Assembly (NCBI GenBank): GCA_019914995.1
Contig: CM034131.1
Location: forward strand, 7,782,501 to 7,846,500
Length of the DNA: 64,000 bases
Source: Acanthochlamys bracteata
Taxonomy: Eukaryota; Streptophyta; Magnoliopsida; Pandanales; Velloziaceae
Direction of reading: 5' to 3'
In this document: piece after piece, positions 49,535 to 61,400 of the stretch
Numbering within the stretch: the stretch's first letter is position 1
How the letters are laid out: every line of letters starts with the position of its first letter
Notes under the pieces: generated by a model
Told to the model about the DNA's origin: nothing
The model's database searches: none
Seen by the model: only the letters and a program-made list of their open reading frames with translations
Program-made: the position numbers and the translations under genes

Positions 49535-51811
49535 TTAGCAACTTAAAACTAAGAAAATATAATACTTACTTATGTTTTTCTTTCTATCTGAATTTTCAGG
49601 GCAATTGCGCTTATCATGTTTAACACCATATTTGTTACTGTAAGCACATTTTCTTTCAGTTTTTGCTTTGGCTCTTGAAGTAGCTCTCTCCAAACCTCTT
49701 TTAATTCTAGTATTGCCCTTGTAAATATTTTCTTTTTTTTTTCTTCCTTTAGTTTGTGAAATATTGGAATTTAAAAGTAAAACTTGAGAGCCATCAATTG
49801 GTGCTGTTAAGTTGTCATTGGTACTTGAAGTGTCAATTGGAGTCTTATCTCTATCATCAATTTTCTTTACTTCTTTGAGCTTTTGTGACAGTTCTTTTGA
49901 TGCTTGCAACATGATTTGACATCCATCGTCTGTCTCAGCCGCTTCATAAATCAATTGATTGAAAATCATCTGGAGTTGTGTTGTTCTCAATACCTCAAAC
50001 TTCTCATTACCCTTTATTGGTCCACCATCATACTTGACTCTATATTTGTTAACCCCTTTCATCTATCTTTTAATAATAAACTGATCCGGTATCTCTATAT
50101 CACGACTCTGAAAAACTTTTATAAAGTGCACACAAGAAATTTTCATAAATTCAAAAAATTTGTATTCACAGTTACCTTCCTTTGTTGATGGACAAAAATT
50201 TACCATCCACTCACGCCGGTCACCTTCAACTCGAGACTTGTAAATGTAAGTCGTGTACCCATCACTACCCTTTTCATCATCATAAAGGGTATTTTCTGTT
50301 TTAGCTTTCAAACTCTGTCTTGAACCTCTCATAGACATTTCTTGTATATACTTTTGCTACACATTTCAAGATAAATGAATTACAATTGATAATACGAGAT
50401 TAGTGTTCACTAACATAATACTCTTTTTTTTCTTTTTCAACCATCTTACTCAAACATATCATTCTTCAATACAAACTCTCGGAGAGTTGTTGTTAGTTGA
50501 AAAAAGTTCTTGTATGTAGCATTCATACGTTCAGAGCGTCCGATAGTGTTAGTGCCTTTATAAAATGTATTCAAGTGATAAACATGTACCAACTTTTGTC
50601 GAATCTCATATATTCCTCGTAACTATTTATTTTTCTGCAACTCATATGCACATACCGATTCCTCCCACCTCTTTTCAAAAATGTTAGTAATATAAGTATC
50701 CCGAATACACGACTTGATATCCTTTTTAAATTTTGACTTCTTAAAAATAAACATGTGAAAGCTTCTCGACGAATTTTTTCATAATCTGTGTCGTGTATTT
50801 GAGAATAACTTCGCAACAGTTGCTGTAAAAGCTCTATCTTGATCTGTCATGATTGAAGATGGAGCACACTCACTCATAGCTGTAAGCCATGTTTCAAAAA
50901 CCCACTAAAATAATTCTTCCGTCTCATCCAAAAGCAATTTGCAACCAAACTGAATTGATTGCATGTGATGATTAATTTCAGTGAATGGCGCAAATGGCAT
51001 ATCATATACATTTTTTCGGTAGGTGGTATCAAAAAATATCACGTCACTAAAATACTGATACTGAATGCGTGACCGACCATCTACCCAGAAAAAAATGATT
51101 GCTCTTGCTTCGTTATCCATTTGTATCATAAAAGAAATTCTGATCTTTTATGCTCTTCCTTTTTAAGAAATCAAGCATTACGGTAGTATCACCACTGATA
51201 GATTTTTTGTACTCCTTCGAGCGGCATAAATAATTCCAACAATCTCTGTCATCAAAATTATTCTGTGGTCCATCATCTATATCTGCAATTTTATTGACGG
51301 GTAAGCATTCGTCTCGAAATGAGTCAATTAAGCACTTCCCTGCAGATGGCATATTTCTACAAACTGGCATAAGCATCCTCTTTGCTGGACTAACAAGATC
51401 ATGATTGTGCTTACTAATATACGTGACAACTTTCCACAATCCAGTAGCTTGTTTTGTCACTCTCATTGTTGTAGGACATCCGTATTTCACCGTACTCGTA
51501 CTTCTCTTTTTTACTTCTTATTCAGACTCGTGTTCTGTACTTTGTCTTGGATGACTTTTGTGATTTTCAAAACGATCACAAGTCATTTAGCAAGTAGTCA
51601 CTTCATTTGAGCCTCGAACTCTCTTATTAGTACTTCGAGTCACCGCACTAAATCCGTTGACTTTTTCATAATTTATATAGAACTGTTTGACTTCTTCAAG
51701 GCTGCCAAATATCATCTCCGCACGCGGTGACTTGATATTTTCATTTATTGTGTTTGAAGTTGGAAAAGAAGAACTAGGCTCAAAATCTAAATTTAAAAAA
51801 AAAAGCAACAA
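49535..51811 (-). pseudogene. MULE transposase relic (FAR1/MURA type)
   Basis: Read 51811 to 49535 on the minus strand, the order of a FAR1-related MULE transposase is recognisable. A FAR1-type N-terminus (SLEEVKQFYINYEKVNGFS) is followed by an R/K-rich piece with KHNHDLVSPAKR. The DDE core follows with FDTTYRKNVYDMPFAPF and, near 50850, SSIMTDQDRAFTATVAKL. Last come a SWIM-like region (CEYKFFEFMKISCVHFIKVF) and a C-terminal zinc-knuckle-like KHDKRNCPENSDRKK. The frame is broken: a stop after LLLDETEELF (near 50903), a stop after RHRL (near 50805) and a TAG at 50063-50065 where a Trp is expected. The SWIM Cys pair is degenerate. It is non-functional. Confidence 0.85.
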
Positions 51812-52545
51812 AATTTAGAAATAAGTAATAGATAAAATAGTAATGCTGTGAATTTGATGCTTGACAAATAAATATCTTTTAACTCATATACCATAGTGCT
51901 GGAGTTTGAAATGTTAGTGAAAAAATTTGATATGAAAAAGAAATATTAAAAGGAAGCGGACATAACAGAGAAAGGAAGAAAACAGAGTGCAGACAAAAAG
52001 GAGGAAAGAAGGAACGAAAACAGTGAGCTCCCGCGCGTAGATTATTCTCCCGCGCTGGCATGTCATGCATTTAATGATCACCTACTCATATTAAATATTA
52101 TTTCTTGTGTTAGATAAAGCTGATGAGTAAATTGATTAAATTAGATTAACACAAATTAATAAAAATTTAATTCTGATCACATTATTTGAACAGATTAACG
52201 AATTGATTCTCCACTTTTGTCATTCATTCGTAACTTCATTCACGACGACAACATCACAACCCTTCCATTCATTCACTAGTTTAAAACAACACTGCATTCA
52301 TAAGTGATCGTAATTCATTCATAATAATTCAGCCACAAGAAAATCATTCAAAACTTTGGCTTAATACTTCAGTAAAAACACTTCATTCATTCACTGGTGA
52401 ATGAAAATTCACCACAGTTACATAATTGATACAAAAACATGAGAAACTGCTACGAGAAATAATAACTGCTGTGAGAAATGTTTGACAGCACAAATATGTG
52501 AAAAAACATAATACAAACAAAAATAACAGAACAAATTTGGTGAGC

Positions 52546-53533
52546 AGAGAAGGAGAATAGAACAAATTCTTCATTCAAGCGTTCCAACTGCTGAAGCAGA
52601 GAAGGAGAAGAGGATAACAAAAAATACGATGCAGCTCTCCTGGCTACTTTGAACAACAAAAAAAAAAAAAAGCCAAACATCATCATCCAATGAAAACTGA
52701 AGAAAATTGGCTCTATGAAGCAAATTAGTAAAATTATATCATTTTCAAATTTACCATTATCGTCTCGATAGCAGCATCGGGGAGCCTCCGACGCTGCCAA
52801 TTCGGAGAAAAAAAATAAACTCAGCAAAAGACTAAAAGAAAGTGCGGATTCGAAGGAGAGAACGTCAATTGAGAGAAAAGAATCAAGATTTAAAAAAATT
52901 ATCTTACCGCGGAGAGCCGGAGCAAGCCTTGGTGAGCCGACGCTGTCAATTCGGAGAAAAAAAAAATTCAGCAAAAAATAAAAAAAAAGAAAGGATTGGA
53001 AGAAGAAAACGACAATTGAGAGAAGAGAATAAAAAATTATAAAAATTATCTTACCACGGCGAGTCAGAGCAGATTTTGGTGAGCCAGACCGTGAATTTTA
53101 TCGGAGCGGCTGAAATTGAGACTAAGAGAAGTAATAAAAGAGGGGGAGTAAGAGAATTCGTCATACCTGTGCTCGGACTCCAGTAATTGTGGTGTGAGCC
53201 GAAACTCTAGCGATCGACGAGGAAGCTCGTTCCGCCCGAAGAAATGAAAAAACGCCGGAAAGAAAACTGAGGAAGAGATGAAGAGGAAAAAAGGGAAAAA
53301 ACGAAGGAGAACGGTGGGAGAGCACCGACGGGAGAGCTCGAGAGGGAGTTGAGCTCGGGAGAGGCGACGAAGACAAGAATGCATGCGGGAGAAAATGAGA
53401 ATTGGTAACGTGTGAACGAGCTTTTTTTCACGCGTTACTTTCTCTTGTCAGCCGTTTGATCGAACGATCGGACGGTTGAGATTGGGTGTGTGGGTGTGCA
53501 TGCACAGTGGCAGGTGTGTGCACATCCCCATTC
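52546..53533. repeat. MULE right terminal inverted repeat
   Basis: Inverted copy of 47383-48384. It ends at a (TA)n microsatellite starting about 53534. It holds one small extra segment relative to the left copy (near 53060-53085). Confidence 0.88.
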
Positions 53534-53553
53534 TATATATATATATATATATG
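53534..53553. repeat. (TA)n microsatellite at the MULE border
   Basis: About ten TA units directly follow the right end of the MULE and precede gtacgtacg. The left border is also TA-rich, which obscures the target duplication. Confidence 0.85.
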
Positions 53554-54318
53554 TACGTACGTGTAAATTCTAACGAGTATTCATTCTTAATATTTAATTT
53601 TATTATCATACATCTATCAACTGTTTCACTTTGTTTTAAGCTAGTTCTACCATGTCTAACTTGCAACTGCAAATGCGAACTTCAGACTGATTCATGTTCT
53701 GAATGAAATAATTGTTGCTCATAAAACAATTCTTCCTCGAAAATTCTAAGACACAAGGATGCATATACATGTGGGCAGCGAGAAATTAGAAAGAATAACC
53801 GGGATATCAAAGTTTGGGTTCTTTTTTCTCATGCTTAATTTCCGTTCACAATAACTTGCTGATGTGTATGTATCGATCTCTATCGCTCTTAGATCTTCCA
53901 CTAGACATTTAGTTTCATTGAATTCTTCAAGCAAATGTCCAAAGATCTGTCACCATTCTAGATGCTGTCTTCATGGATAGGTAGGCAACTCTGTCTTCTT
54001 TATTCATGCCATCAAGGTAGACTATCAATGAACTTGCATCCCAGTCATTACAGAAACTGACTTAAACAGCCGCAGTCTATGACTAGTCGACTTTTAGTCA
54101 GGTGACTTCATTTTATCATCTCCCAAATTTTCTTGCTTTCTGGAATATATGTGCAACTTTTATTTCATCAAATACTGACTTTTAATTTTCAGCAATTGCC
54201 CCACGTTTCCCACTTCACCCAAAGAGATCACATTACGCTATCCTAGCCACCACGTTACGAAAAATCTATAAATTCCAAACTGAACCGTAGGTTTCTTACA
54301 GCAAAAATTAAACTAAAC
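53554..54318. other. Promoter region of GH18 copy 2
   Basis: No gene is supported. The last 60 bases hold the TATA box and leader of the second GH18 gene. The rest is mixed-composition intergenic DNA. Confidence 0.5.
54267..54273 (+). promoter_or_regulatory. TATA box of the second GH18 gene
   Basis: tataaat follows aaatc and lies 46 bases before the ATG. The same aaatctataaa context occurs in copy 1, so the core promoter was duplicated with the gene. Confidence 0.7.
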
Positions 54319-55239
54319 ATGGCTAATTCTTCCACAAGCTTTCTGTCTTATTCTTCTGTGTTGCTAGCAATCTTGATGTTTTCACCTGCGATTGCAGCTC
54401 AAGGGTTGTTCAGGGAGTACATTGGTGCGATGGACAAAGGCGTAAAATTCTCCGACGTACCGATCAACCCCAATGTTAACTTCCACTTCATCCTTGCATT
54501 TGCAATTGACTACACTACCAATGTAAACAGTCCTGCTGCAACCAATGGTCAGTTCAACATTTTCTGGGACACTAACAACTTAACTCCGTCATCCGTCGCA
54601 GCAATCAAACAAGCACACAGAAACGTGAAGGTTGCCGTTAGCCTTGGCGGATACAGCGTAGGAGGAGGCTCTACTAAAGCAACCTTCACAGCTAACTCTG
54701 TAGACTCTTGGGTCGGTAACGCAGTGTCGTCTCTCACACGTATCATCAAGCAATACGGTCTTGATGGCATCGATATCGATTATGAGTCTTTTAATTCTGA
54801 TGCTAATACCTTTGCGGAGTGCATAGGGCAACTGATTACGAGATTGAAGAACAACGGAGTGATTTCTTTCGCTTCCATCGCTCCGTATGAGGACCAACCG
54901 CTGCAGACGTACTACCAAACTTTGTGGAGCAAGTATAGCAGTGTGATTGATTATGTGAACTTCCAGTTCTATGGTTACCCTACGAGTACAACCGTGTCAC
55001 AGTTTCTGAACTACTTTGAGCAGCAGAGATCGAATTATAAGGGCGGAAGGTTGTTGGCTAGTATGATCACAAGTGAACAAGATAGCGAAGGACTTACTCC
55101 GGCGAACGGATTCTTTGACGCTTGTAATACGTTGAAAGGGAAAGGAGAGCTTGGTGGCATCTTCATTTGGTCTGCAGACGCTTCGAAAGCTAATGGTTTT
55201 CCTTATGAGAAACAAGCACAGAATCTGCTAGCTTCTTGA
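54319..55239 (+). CDS. GH18 chitinase-like protein, copy 2
   Basis: An intronless gene of 306 residues, a tandem paralogue of 46044-46952. A signal peptide covers residues 1-27 or so (ending AIAAQG). The catalytic motif DGIDIDYE is intact with Asp149, Asp152, Asp154 and Glu156, and [21 protein letters not shown] and GELGGIFIW are retained. Compared with copy 1 it has several small indels and substitutions, for example [11 protein letters not shown] for GGDSVGGKP, near the substrate cleft. The role is as for copy 1. Both copies look functional, so the duplication is kept. Confidence 0.92.
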   Translation: MANSSTSFLSYSSVLLAILMFSPAIAAQGLFREYIGAMDKGVKFSDVPINPNVNFHFILAFAIDYTTNVNSPAATNGQFNIFWDTNNLTPSSVAAIKQAHRNVKVAVSLGGYSVGGGSTKATFTANSVDSWVGNAVSSLTRIIKQYGLDGIDIDYESFNSDANTFAECIGQLITRLKNNGVISFASIAPYEDQPLQTYYQTLWSKYSSVIDYVNFQFYGYPTSTTVSQFLNYFEQQRSNYKGGRLLASMITSEQDSEGLTPANGFFDACNTLKGKGELGGIFIWSADASKANGFPYEKQAQNLLAS

Positions 55240-56722
55240 TCGAGCTAGGAGCCTAGCCTAGAACTACTAGTAAGCTCTGTTACATGTCTAGCAAATAAGG
55301 AATGGGATCCACTTAAGTTATATGTAATAACCTAAATAAATAAATGTTTTTTCAGTGCAAAAAGATCGTGTTCAGAACAGGGAAGGATAATAAGTTACAA
55401 ATTACAATGTTAACTGTTGCTTAATTAGAAGTGGTTCGGATTTCAGTGGTAACGATGGTTTTAAAAAATTGCCGCACACTCATAAATGAAATGATTAGGA
55501 GATCCACTCCTCTCTTCAAAAAAGAACTCAAATCACAACAGTATTGTTTCGTTATCATGGAAGTTCTCCTTGTGTTTCACAAAATGAAATTAATTCCTTG
55601 GCAAGGGAAACGGTCCACGAAAAACTTGAATACCACATCTCATCAATTTAATTAGGTAAATGGACAATAATTAATACTCTAGTTCAACCGTCTCAGATTA
55701 AAGAAACGCATTATTGCATACGGGTAATTGTCTTTTTGCATGCATATAATTGACCTGTCTTCAACTCAACTCCGTAATTCATAATAAATCAAAATGTTAC
55801 ATCCATATTTGCGCTTTGCACTAGTCTCAAGGAGTTATATAAATATGCTGGGAATTACGGTTTTGCGATTTCTCTTTACACGAGGTGCACACGGATACTT
55901 TATCCTTCAAATTTTGAGGTCAAATTAAGTTTTTATATTTCAGTTTATTTGAAACTTATCTCTAATTAAAACACCCTCTAAATATTTTACACATGTATCT
56001 TAACCAGTGCATTCGTTTTTCTGTAATAGAGTATCCCTTAAGGCTGATCGCACGAAGTGAAACGCGGCGGTATTGTATAATATCCCCGTAAATTTTCACT
56101 AACACGATTTGCATTGAGAGTAAATAAAAACAATAAAAAATAAGTGAATGAATTATTTTTTATTACTTTTATTTGATAAAATTTTATAAAATTAATAAGA
56201 AATGAAATTTTTCTTGATTAATCTTAGATGAAAATTAATCAGCTATATCTTAACGTGGGGTGTAAGTAGGAGTAAGAAAATTTTAGGAACTGTTATATCT
56301 ATGAAGTTCCCAGCATACATATGTAGTTTTAATTTATTTACGGCTATTTGTTTTCTTCTTCGTTTTCTCATTCCATCGGCCACCCTCACCCGCATCCCAT
56401 CCGCACCGGCTCGGCTCTGATCTTATCTCGCCATGGCTCGTTGTTTCGCCGCCGCCGGAAGTCCCTGTTTCGCCGCCTTCGTAGTTCCCAAAACTGTGTC
56501 GACTTCTTCTTCTTTAGACCAACTACAACCACCGCAGCAAACATCACTACGATCTTTAATTCCACAACAGTCGCCGGTGTCGCCTCCAGCACTGCGCCCC
56601 TCGGCCTGAGTTCCGTTTACTCTTACATCGGAGCCGAAAGTCGTCAACTCGTGGGAACTCATGGCCGGTCTTGATTCCACCCTTTTCAAAACACCAATGT
56701 CTTCTCCGTTCAGCACACCCAA
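55240..56722. other. Spacer after GH18 copy 2
   Basis: The part 55240-56340 shows nothing coding. From 56380 to 56720 the sequence becomes GC-richer and open in several frames. One frame has TTAANITTIFNSTTVAGVA and another PPEVPVSPPS. This suggests the decayed 5' part of the gene fragment that follows. Confidence 0.4.
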
Positions 56723-56893
56723 ATGCAACAATCTTTGCCACCAGCCGAACCGAACGCTTCTCCGGCACCTGCTTCGACTTCCAGCGGTAAAACATCAGCT
56801 CTGGTGCCTACTGGTAGTGCTGCTTCGTTAGGTTCAGGCGTGAAATTTGCTGCGGCTGCTGTTGCTCTGATTGTGTCTTGCATTTATTGGTGA
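56723..56893 (+). pseudogene. GPI-anchored arabinogalactan-like C-terminal fragment
   Basis: A 56-codon frame begins MQQSLPPAEPNASPAPAS, a Pro/Ala/Ser-rich stretch with the AP/SP spacing of arabinogalactan proteins. It ends in a small-residue site followed by the hydrophobic tail VKFAAAAVALIVSCIYW, typical of a GPI-attachment signal. No signal peptide precedes it in frame, and upstream sequence is open in shifting frames. It is most likely the 3' end of a broken cell-surface protein gene. The exact family (AGP, lipid-transfer GPI protein or other) is not determined. Confidence 0.35.
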
Positions 56894-58399
56894 TAAAATT
56901 CTGCGTGGTAAATTTATGAGCTGCAGTGTTCTTATGATTGTGGTTAGAAGAAGGATTATATGTATGTGTATTGAGTTTAGAATTGATTTCACTAGATGTT
57001 ATAGATCATTGTTGCTCTTTAAAGACATTGTTGTTAGTTTTTCAAAAATTTTCTTCAGCATTTCCAAATCAAATTCAAGATTGAAAACATTTCTAACTAG
57101 TAGTATTATAAAAAAGAGTAAATTGATCAGAGTGATTTTCCACTTATTGCACAGCAGTGAGAACAATTGTACTATTAATTTATGATCTGCGTGGACGATT
57201 CACAGCTTCAAGTTCAAGCTCATGCACCGGCGATATTCATCGAACTTGAAGTTCACGTCAGTGTAAGAGCTTCGTCGAACATGAAATTCATGCCAATGAT
57301 GGCTTGCCGTCTACGATCATCAGAGGAAGAACAATGCTTCCTCAACTCCTCATCTCCAATTTTATTAAAATTATTACTCTTATAAAAATTACTAAACACA
57401 AAAAAATATTTAAATTTTTTCATAAAAATTACTCTTATTTATTCTTCAGTTATCAAATAAAATTAATATATTCTTTTTCTTACTTTTATTAATATATCCA
57501 AATAAAATGAGATAAATTATTATTTTTACTCTCATCTCCATCTGAATAATTTATTCTTATTTAATTTTACTTTTATTTATTATTTCTATATTCAAACGGA
57601 CCCTAAAGACTGCGCACAACCAAGGACGGATTGAATTTTTTGTGCGGTACTTTTCAAATACAATAGTCTACCAAAATGTTCAATAGAACACGCACACTCT
57701 CTCATCCTCTGAAGAGAAAATAGAAAAAAATAAAGACAGAACTAGCAAAGTTTTGTAGGATGGCAACCAGAACTACATCATCAGCGCATAAGTTAGAAAT
57801 ACAAACATCCACAGATTTTATCCAGTGAGATTCTTTCATTTTGAGAAATTTTGTACGATTTTCCAGAAAATTTTCGAAGGTGGATCTGAACATTGATTGA
57901 GCAATTTCCTCACATAGCTTATCGGATAACAGCCAGACCTTTGCAAATTAATACAATGCAACAATTGACACGTATAGAAGTACAAATTCGCTCTTCATTC
58001 TTAAAGGCACAGTTATCTCAATTGATTGATCAATGTACACGGGGGTATGGTATGGGAAGTGGTTTGGGTAACTCAAATGGAAACAGACGAGGCATAGCAG
58101 GTATATCTGCTCCTGCATGACCTTTGCAAATGTACACACATTTCCAGTAATGACCACAAGCTTACCAGAAGTCCTAGAAACTTGATTCTTCTTTATATAT
58201 ATATAAGCTTGACCTTTTTTTGTGTGTTGATAAAGAATCTTACTTTGGACGGAAGGGCGTCATAAAACAGGGCCCTTCAATGGAAATGGCTGGCTGGAGA
58301 GATAGCAGGTATCTTGTAAAGTAACACGAATGGGACTGATAATTGATTGGTGTTAGTCTGACCTTGGACGATTTGGTGTTAGACTTGTATTGATTAGTG
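56894..58399. other. Spacer before the GBP-like gene 3' end
   Basis: The part 57360-57606 is AT-rich and ends attcaaacggaccc before TAA, like the right end of the MITE family. A few open frames at 57700-58120 carry no domain. Bases next to 58400 belong to the 3' UTR of the GBP-like gene. Confidence 0.5.
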
Positions 58400-58440
58400 T
58401 TAGTCTGACCTTGGACGATTTGGGCCACCCTTTTGAAGAT
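58346..58440 (-). repeat. 47-bp tandem duplication across the GBP stop codon
   Basis: The segment gtgttagtctgaccttggac, continuing gatttgg, occurs at about 58350 and again 47 bases later at about 58397. The copy in the gene contains the last codons and the TAA (58402-58400). The other copy lies in the 3' UTR. Confidence 0.85.
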
Positions 58441-61400
58441 TATTGTACAGTGGTAGCAAGGAAGGAGAACCATATTTCCTCCTCCCGTAGCATTGCCAAT
58501 ATAAGACCAGAATCAGTAGAAAAGCACCAACAGGAAGAGCCCATCTGTTTCAGAAAAGTTCAGCAGTAAAATAATTCCAAAAACAAAGGTCAGAAGTTAT
58601 CGGATGGAGTAATTCAATTATATGGTTAAAGAACTGTATTCGATGCATAGAAACTGAGAGCAGTTATATGACCTGTCCAAGTCAAGCACAGGGCTGTAGA
58701 CTATGGTCTCCCAAGTAGACACAATGACATGCCAACCAGGATTGTAATACAAAGCTTCAGCGGACCAGAACATCCTTGTGTATGTCTCCAAGAATATGAA
58801 CATCACCCATGCACCAATTTCCAGTAAAATAAACTTGAGAATAAACCTTCCGACTACTACTATCACAAGAGAGAAAGCTACCAACCAATTGAAAAGTCTG
58901 TTATTGTACTCCTTTATAAAAAGAGAACGAGCCTTTCCAAGCATCTGGAGAAACATAAGCTTACATCAGTGTGGATGTGATGCAAATATAGATCTTCAAC
59001 AATAGAGGCATAGAGCATGGCATACTATAATAAAATCATAGATGTCAGCTATAATTAATAACTTATATCTGGAATCTCCACCATTTAAAGCGGAATGTAA
59101 AAGAAAAACTAAAAGAGTGTGTTGATCTACGTTCTCAAGCTTCAAGAAAAGTGAGCTAAACTTTGAAGATAAAGGTGCAGAAGCAGCCTAACCTTCATCA
59201 TCTTCTGCTCATACTGTAACTTTGAAGGTCCAACACACTGTTTTTCAAAGCTTTGGTTGCACTGGAGAAAACCTGCATTAAATTTGGCCATAGAAGGAAG
59301 CCTCAAGACTTGAAGCTGGTCCATTTTATCCTCACACTCCGAGTATAATGTCTCGCACAATTTTGATGAGTGATATTCATTTGCAAGCATTAAGTTTCTG
59401 TAGACCTGCAAAAGAGTATAAAAATCAGCATAACACGTCCAATTACAATGATTCATTTCAGTGCCCCCAGTTTGCTGAACGTTTAAAATTTGAAAACTGC
59501 ATCAACTCACCACCTTTATTATCCCAGTAAATAGGCTTCCTATTAGCTACTATATGAGTTACAATAATCCAACTGCATCATTTCAGACGTCTGATTCTTG
59601 TGGATACTAGTACTTCATAGGGATATGAAATTTAAATCATAAGATGCTTGTTTTTCATGGCATGTGAAAGCTACAGATTATGATATATAGTTGACACAAA
59701 CTTTGTTCAACACTTAGAATTACCAATATTAGAGGGCTACAAGAGATAGACAAGACAAACTCATTAGAAAATAATATTGACCTTCTGAATTTCATCTTCA
59801 AGTTTCTCAAGAGACTGTTCTGCATGATGGTGACCAAAATGCTGCTCATCAAAAAGTTCTCTTGCTTCACTTTTTGATTGATCATGAACTTCTTGCAGAC
59901 GGTTTTCAGGCACAGGCAGAACCAATTTGTCCATTGTTTGACCATATACCTTCAAGCATCTTTCAAGAATTACCTTATTAAAAACCTCAACAAGAGAGCC
60001 TGTAGTAGGAATTTCTCCTTTGTTCAAGGCATCAAGAATCTGAAAATTAATACAAACTACGTCTAAGATTATACAGCCTGATACGACATTCACTACAATA
60101 AACTAGTCAACGTTAGCTATATGGAAAAAACTTATAGTGATATAAGCAAACCTACCCACGAATTGTAAGATATACCTGCTCTAGAAAAGAGACAAAATCT
60201 TTTCCATTCAGAAGTTTACCCTGCACAACTTTTGGACGGACAATTGATGCAACAAGCTCTTTAAGCTGCTCTCTCTTTTTGACATACATTGGATCAAGTT
60301 CACTGTCCTTCATGTCACAAAGTTTTGTTCTTTGAAGGTGGGGCTGCCAAAATCATATGAGATGAGCATCAATGCTTCTTTTTGAAAAAGAGACAAGCAA
60401 TTATAACCATTATGTAACTTAACCAAGTAAGTCCTCAAGGAAAAAGATGAAGGTTGGATGCTGATCAGCAAGCTTATCTCAAATAATATATAGGTTTTCT
60501 GACCACAAAAATACTGTCAAGCATGACTCCAAAAAAATCGCAATTGGTTGTTCTATTATATTCAAGCCAATGAATTGACTCAACAATCTGATAACTTATC
60601 CTTCTTATAATTTGCACATGTAACTAACTTTAGATATCCTCGGAGACTGGCAATCAAATGCAAACAACAGTTACATAAATCATAATAATTCTAAATGAAT
60701 TCTGAAAAGTCGAGAAATTGAGCATTTACTTTTCTTAGATGAAGCTGAAAAAGTTTGGAGTGCTTGATGGGTGGGTAACTAGAACAACTAGATAAATTTT
60801 AAGGATCTTACCTTGAGTATTGATATATGTAATGGAGTAGTAATATCAAGCTGAATACTGAAATTGTAATGAACTAAAGGCAAATTTGAACTGATGAATT
60901 ATGCAAATAATTGCAGGCAGAAATAAAACATTTTATTATTTTGGCAACAACGATAACCACAGGAAAGAACTCCAAGAAATAACTTTCTTTAGTGGAAGAA
61001 TCAAATAGCTCAGAAGCATTCTATGATATTTTGTTCAAGAAAATAACGTACTAATCATTTTACAGTTCAATATACTATTTCCTTCAAAACAGCTACAATA
61101 AAGAGTATATGCTGGTGTCTTTTGCCACCACCATAGTATTAGAGAAACTCTTGGCTAGTATGACCAAACAATGCGAAAAATATCATTGCCTGCTATTAGC
61201 ATCTAGAATCAATGAGAGTATACTAGTAAAAGTCACAGATGATATATAGGAGAACTAAAATATGTAGGTAACTTTAAACTGATAAAGTACATTGCATTGT
61301 TTTAATAGAGCATGCAATAGAATGGATCCATACCTGGGGCAAACTAAATGCAGTACTGTTATCCCCCATAATAGCAAGAGATTCTCGAATCTGATTCACC

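Larger units (their letters stand above)
47383..53533 (-). mobile_element. Mutator-like element (MULE) with about 1-kb terminal inverted repeats
   Basis: The first and last kilobases are inverted copies of each other: 47383-48384 and 52546-53533. The ends read ggatggagatgtgcacacacc and, inverted, gaatggggatgtgcacacacc. Between them lies a minus-strand relic of a MURA/FAR1-type transposase. The element sits in TA-rich DNA. The 9 bases on each side agree at 7 positions, compatible with a 9-bp target duplication but not decisive. It occupies most of the spacer between the two GH18 genes. Total length is 6,151 bp. Confidence 0.88.
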
